10,009 bases of DNA. It comes from Smittium culicis (lineage: Eukaryota; Kickxellomycota; Harpellomycetes; Harpellales; Legeriomycetaceae). Below, in pieces: positions 8,351 through 10,009 of the stretch (the stretch's first letter is position 1; each line of letters starts with the position of its first letter). Both the position numbers and the translations under genes were made by a program. The stretch covers positions 1 to 10,009 of the forward strand of contig LSSN01002159.1 in the NCBI GenBank assembly GCA_001970855.1, in the 5' to 3' direction. A model generated the notes under the pieces. The model worked only from the letters and a program-made list of their open reading frames with translations. It did not search any database and was not told where the DNA came from.

Positions 8351-8401
8351 ATTAGACCCCTATTAGGTATTCGACCCCTTATTTGGCATTAGACCCCTTA
8401 T
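8351..8401 (+). promoter_or_regulatory. Triple ATTAGACCCCTTAT element with CCCCT cores
   Basis: Three near-identical elements in the same orientation start at 8351 (ATTAGACCCCTAT), 8369 (ATTCGACCCCTTAT) and 8388 (ATTAGACCCCTTAT), 18 and 19 bp apart. Each holds CCCCT, the core of the fungal stress response element bound by Msn2/Msn4-type zinc fingers in yeasts. The array lies about 680 bp upstream of the uL13 ATG. That such a factor acts here is inference. Confidence 0.4.
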
Positions 8402-8426
8402 AGCCTTCTTTTCAGCTAAGTTCAGC

Positions 8427-8569
8427 GAAATGAAAAAGTATTGAGAGAGAAGGCAGCAAAAGGAGAGGAGAGGATTGAAGCTGATTTCGAAGAGGGGATA
8501 AAAAAAAAAAGGAAGAAGGGATAGACAGAAAAAAAAAAATTAAATCAAAATGAAAATGAAAAAAAAAAC
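8427..8569 (+). other. Purine-rich tract with A runs
   Basis: The + strand is dominated by A and G (GAGAGAGAAGG, AGGAGAGGAGAGG, runs of 9-11 A). There is no ORF. It ends abruptly where the pyrimidine-rich uL13 promoter region begins. Such poly(dA) tracts tend to exclude nucleosomes in fungal promoters. Confidence 0.5.
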
Positions 8570-8586
8570 TTTATTCGCCCAGCCGC

Positions 8587-9060
8587 TTGCTGTCATCAAT
8601 CCCTACCACCCCATCAGCTTTTAGTTCCCTCTCTTTCTCTATTAAAAAGTCTTTTTTTTTAGACCCTCAATTCCACCCCCCCCCCTTATTCCTCAAAAAA
8701 CGTAGTCTGAAAAGGTGTTGTGTTTTTTTTTATAAAACTACTCATTTCCCCTTTTTCTACTTTCTCTTTCTTTTTCACTTATACTATTGCTTTTTTTCTT
8801 TTCTCTAAAATTAAATAAGCTCTAATATAATCAATCCCCATAACCCCCCACTTATCTCCTCTCTTTGCTCTTGCCGATTTTTATATTATAGTATCTTCGA
8901 ATAATCGGATCTAATTCCTTTTCATTAACCGTAAGCTGCTTCAACCACCCCCTCCTTCTCCTCCTCCCACCCTATATAATTCTTCTCTACCGCTCCCCTC
9001 CATTACTCTTCCATGAAACTAACCCTTTACTATCTCTTTTCTTACTTTAATAGAATTTCC
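8587..9060 (+). promoter_or_regulatory. Pyrimidine-rich promoter and leader of the uL13 gene
   Basis: Almost the whole stretch is C and T on the + strand, with runs such as TTTCTCTTTCTTTTTC. A long open frame over 8587-8808 is a composition artefact without an ATG. CT-rich sequence around the transcription start is common in strongly expressed fungal genes, including ribosomal protein genes. A TATA box lies within it at 8973. Confidence 0.5.
8973..8980 (+). promoter_or_regulatory. Probable TATA box of the uL13 gene
   Basis: TATATAAT in CCCACCCTATATAATTC lies 111 bp before the ATG at 9084. It is the clearest TATA-like site in an otherwise pyrimidine-rich stretch. Confidence 0.5.
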
Positions 9061-9078
9061 TTAAAACTACTTGAATAA
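9013..9078 (+). other. Possible upstream ORF in the uL13 leader
   Basis: An ATG at 9013 opens a 21-codon frame that ends at TAA 9076-9078, only five bases before the main ATG. The context is poor (T at -3). It matters only if transcription starts upstream of 9013. If the start is in the CT-rich run near 9030-9050, this ATG is not in the mRNA. Confidence 0.25.
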
Positions 9079-9083
9079 AAAAA

Positions 9084-9892
9084 ATGAACTACTCTTTCGA
9101 AAAGGTAACAACTTTTTTCTCCTCTTACTCTCGACTCTCTTACCAAATCATTTCTTACTTAACCATTATTTCTTCTCTCGATTCTTAGGCTTACGTCATC
9201 GATGGTAAGGGCCATCTCCTCGGTCGTCTTGCTTCTACCGTCTCCAAAATGTTGCTCGCTGGACAAAAGGTTGTTGTTGTCCGTTGCGAACAAATGAACG
9301 TTTCCGGAACCTTCTTCAGAAACAAGAGTATAAACCCATTCTTTATTTTCTCTCATTAAACAAAACTATTTCCCCTTTAACCATCATTTAAACACATTCT
9401 CTAACTTTTACCCTTTCCAAAAAATTTTCAATCTATTCAGTTAAATTCCAAGCCTACCTCCGCAAGCGCTGCTTGGTTAACCCATCCCACGGTCCTATCC
9501 ATTTCCGTGCTCCATCAAGAATCTTCTACCGCGCCATCCGTGGTATGATTCCCCACAAAACCCCCCGCGGTGCTGCTGCTCTTGACCGCCTAAAAGTCTT
9601 TGAAGGTATCCCACCTCCATTTGACAAACAAAAGAGAATGGTTGTCCCACAAGCCCTAAGAGTCTTGCGTCTCGCTCCAAGCCGCAAATTCACCACCTTG
9701 GACAGATTGGCCTCTGAAGTCGGATGGAAATACCAAGACGTTATCTCCAACCTCGAAGCCAAGAGAAAGGTCAAATCTAACGCCTACTATGAACGCAAGA
9801 AGGCCCTCGCCAACCTCCGCTCTAAAGCCATCGCTGCCGCCGATTCTCAACTCTCTGCCATCAGATCTGAACTCGCCTCCTTGGGTCACTAA
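9084..9892 (+). CDS. RPL16: 60S ribosomal protein uL13 (L13a / Rpl16)
   Basis: Inferred exons are 9084-9104, 9189-9327 and 9441-9892, giving 203 aa, the usual length for eukaryotic uL13 (yeast 199, human 203). The introns are 9105-9188 (phase 0) and 9328-9440 (phase 1), both GT..AG. The first exon encodes only MNYSFEK. Residues 10-23 ([14 protein letters not shown]) open the conserved fold. Further hallmarks are [13 protein letters not shown] and FFRNK before the second intron, then [40 protein letters not shown] and VGWKYQDV. The C-terminal basic helix ends in SELASLGH. The protein is a structural component of the large cytoplasmic ribosomal subunit. The ATG at 9084 has A at -3. Usage of C-ending codons such as CTC, GCC and ACC is stronger than in the other two genes, as expected of a highly expressed gene. 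Splice sites are predicted but supported by the protein alignment from memory of the family. Confidence 0.97.
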
Positions 9893-9969
9893 TTTTATTT
9901 TTGTTTTTTTTTTGTAACCCTCCCCCTCCCACCTCCACTTCAAACCTAAAATAACATCTTTTTTGTTAA

Positions 9970-9975
9970 AATAAA
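9970..9975 (+). terminator. Polyadenylation signal of the uL13 gene
   Basis: AATAAA lies 78 nt after the TAA stop (9890-9892), following T-rich and CT-rich sequence. The position is typical of a short 3' UTR. Confidence 0.55.
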
Positions 9976-10009
9976 ATATTCTTTATTTACTATCCCCTTA
10001 TATTAATTT

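Noticed and set aside
8587..8808. 73-codon ORF
   Set aside because: It lacks an ATG and merely reflects CT-rich sequence that rarely forms stops.
9105..9440. snoRNAs in uL13 introns, as in the animal L13a gene
   Set aside because: Neither intron has a paired RTGATGA / CTGA box set or a plausible H/ACA arrangement.
9495..9943. Minus-strand open frames opposite uL13
   Set aside because: They are shadows of the conserved uL13 coding sequence.

Overview
This window is nuclear DNA from a fungus with an AT-rich genome. Three protein genes carry eight spliceosomal introns, about 84 to 180 nt long (mean about 111), with variable donors (GTAAGT, GTAAGC, GTATCT, GTACTC, GTAATA, GTAACA, GTATAA). That argues against budding yeasts, whose donors are nearly uniform and whose introns are few. 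A fungal TORC2-type kinase (Ypk1/Gad8) points to Fungi. The full DNAJB12-type chaperone and the uL13 sequence would fit a filamentous or early-diverging fungus, but I cannot name the lineage from sequence alone.

Layout: (1) Positions 1-821 are upstream DNA ending in an ATG-free, pyrimidine-rich leader. (2) Positions 822-3063 (+) hold a four-exon gene for a C2-domain AGC kinase of the Ypk1/Gad8 family, 617 aa. (3) Positions 3064-4636 lie between two convergent genes and hold a 22-bp tandem repeat, a GA-rich microsatellite and an unexplained cluster of TATA boxes. (4) Positions 4637-6136 (-) hold a four-exon gene for a membrane-anchored DnaJ protein with a C-terminal DUF1977 region (DNAJB12/14 type), 398 aa. 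(5) Positions 6137-9083 are a long divergent intergenic region. It contains diverged repeats, a second 22-bp tandem repeat upstream of a TATA box and a 67-codon ORF, a possible decayed coding stretch, a triple CCCCT array, and a sharp switch from a purine-rich to a pyrimidine-rich strand. (6) Positions 9084-9892 (+) hold a three-exon gene for 60S ribosomal protein uL13 (L13a/Rpl16), 203 aa, complete with a polyadenylation signal near the right edge.

The three sure genes are ordinary housekeeping functions: plasma-membrane stress signalling, ER protein quality control and translation. They do not form a pathway or cluster. I found no convincing new system. The best leads are a stop-free, frame-preserving first intron in the kinase gene, a possible leader uORF in the uL13 gene, the triple CCCCT array, a possible cryptic transcript near 3846-4230, and the coding-like stretch at 7324-7980.
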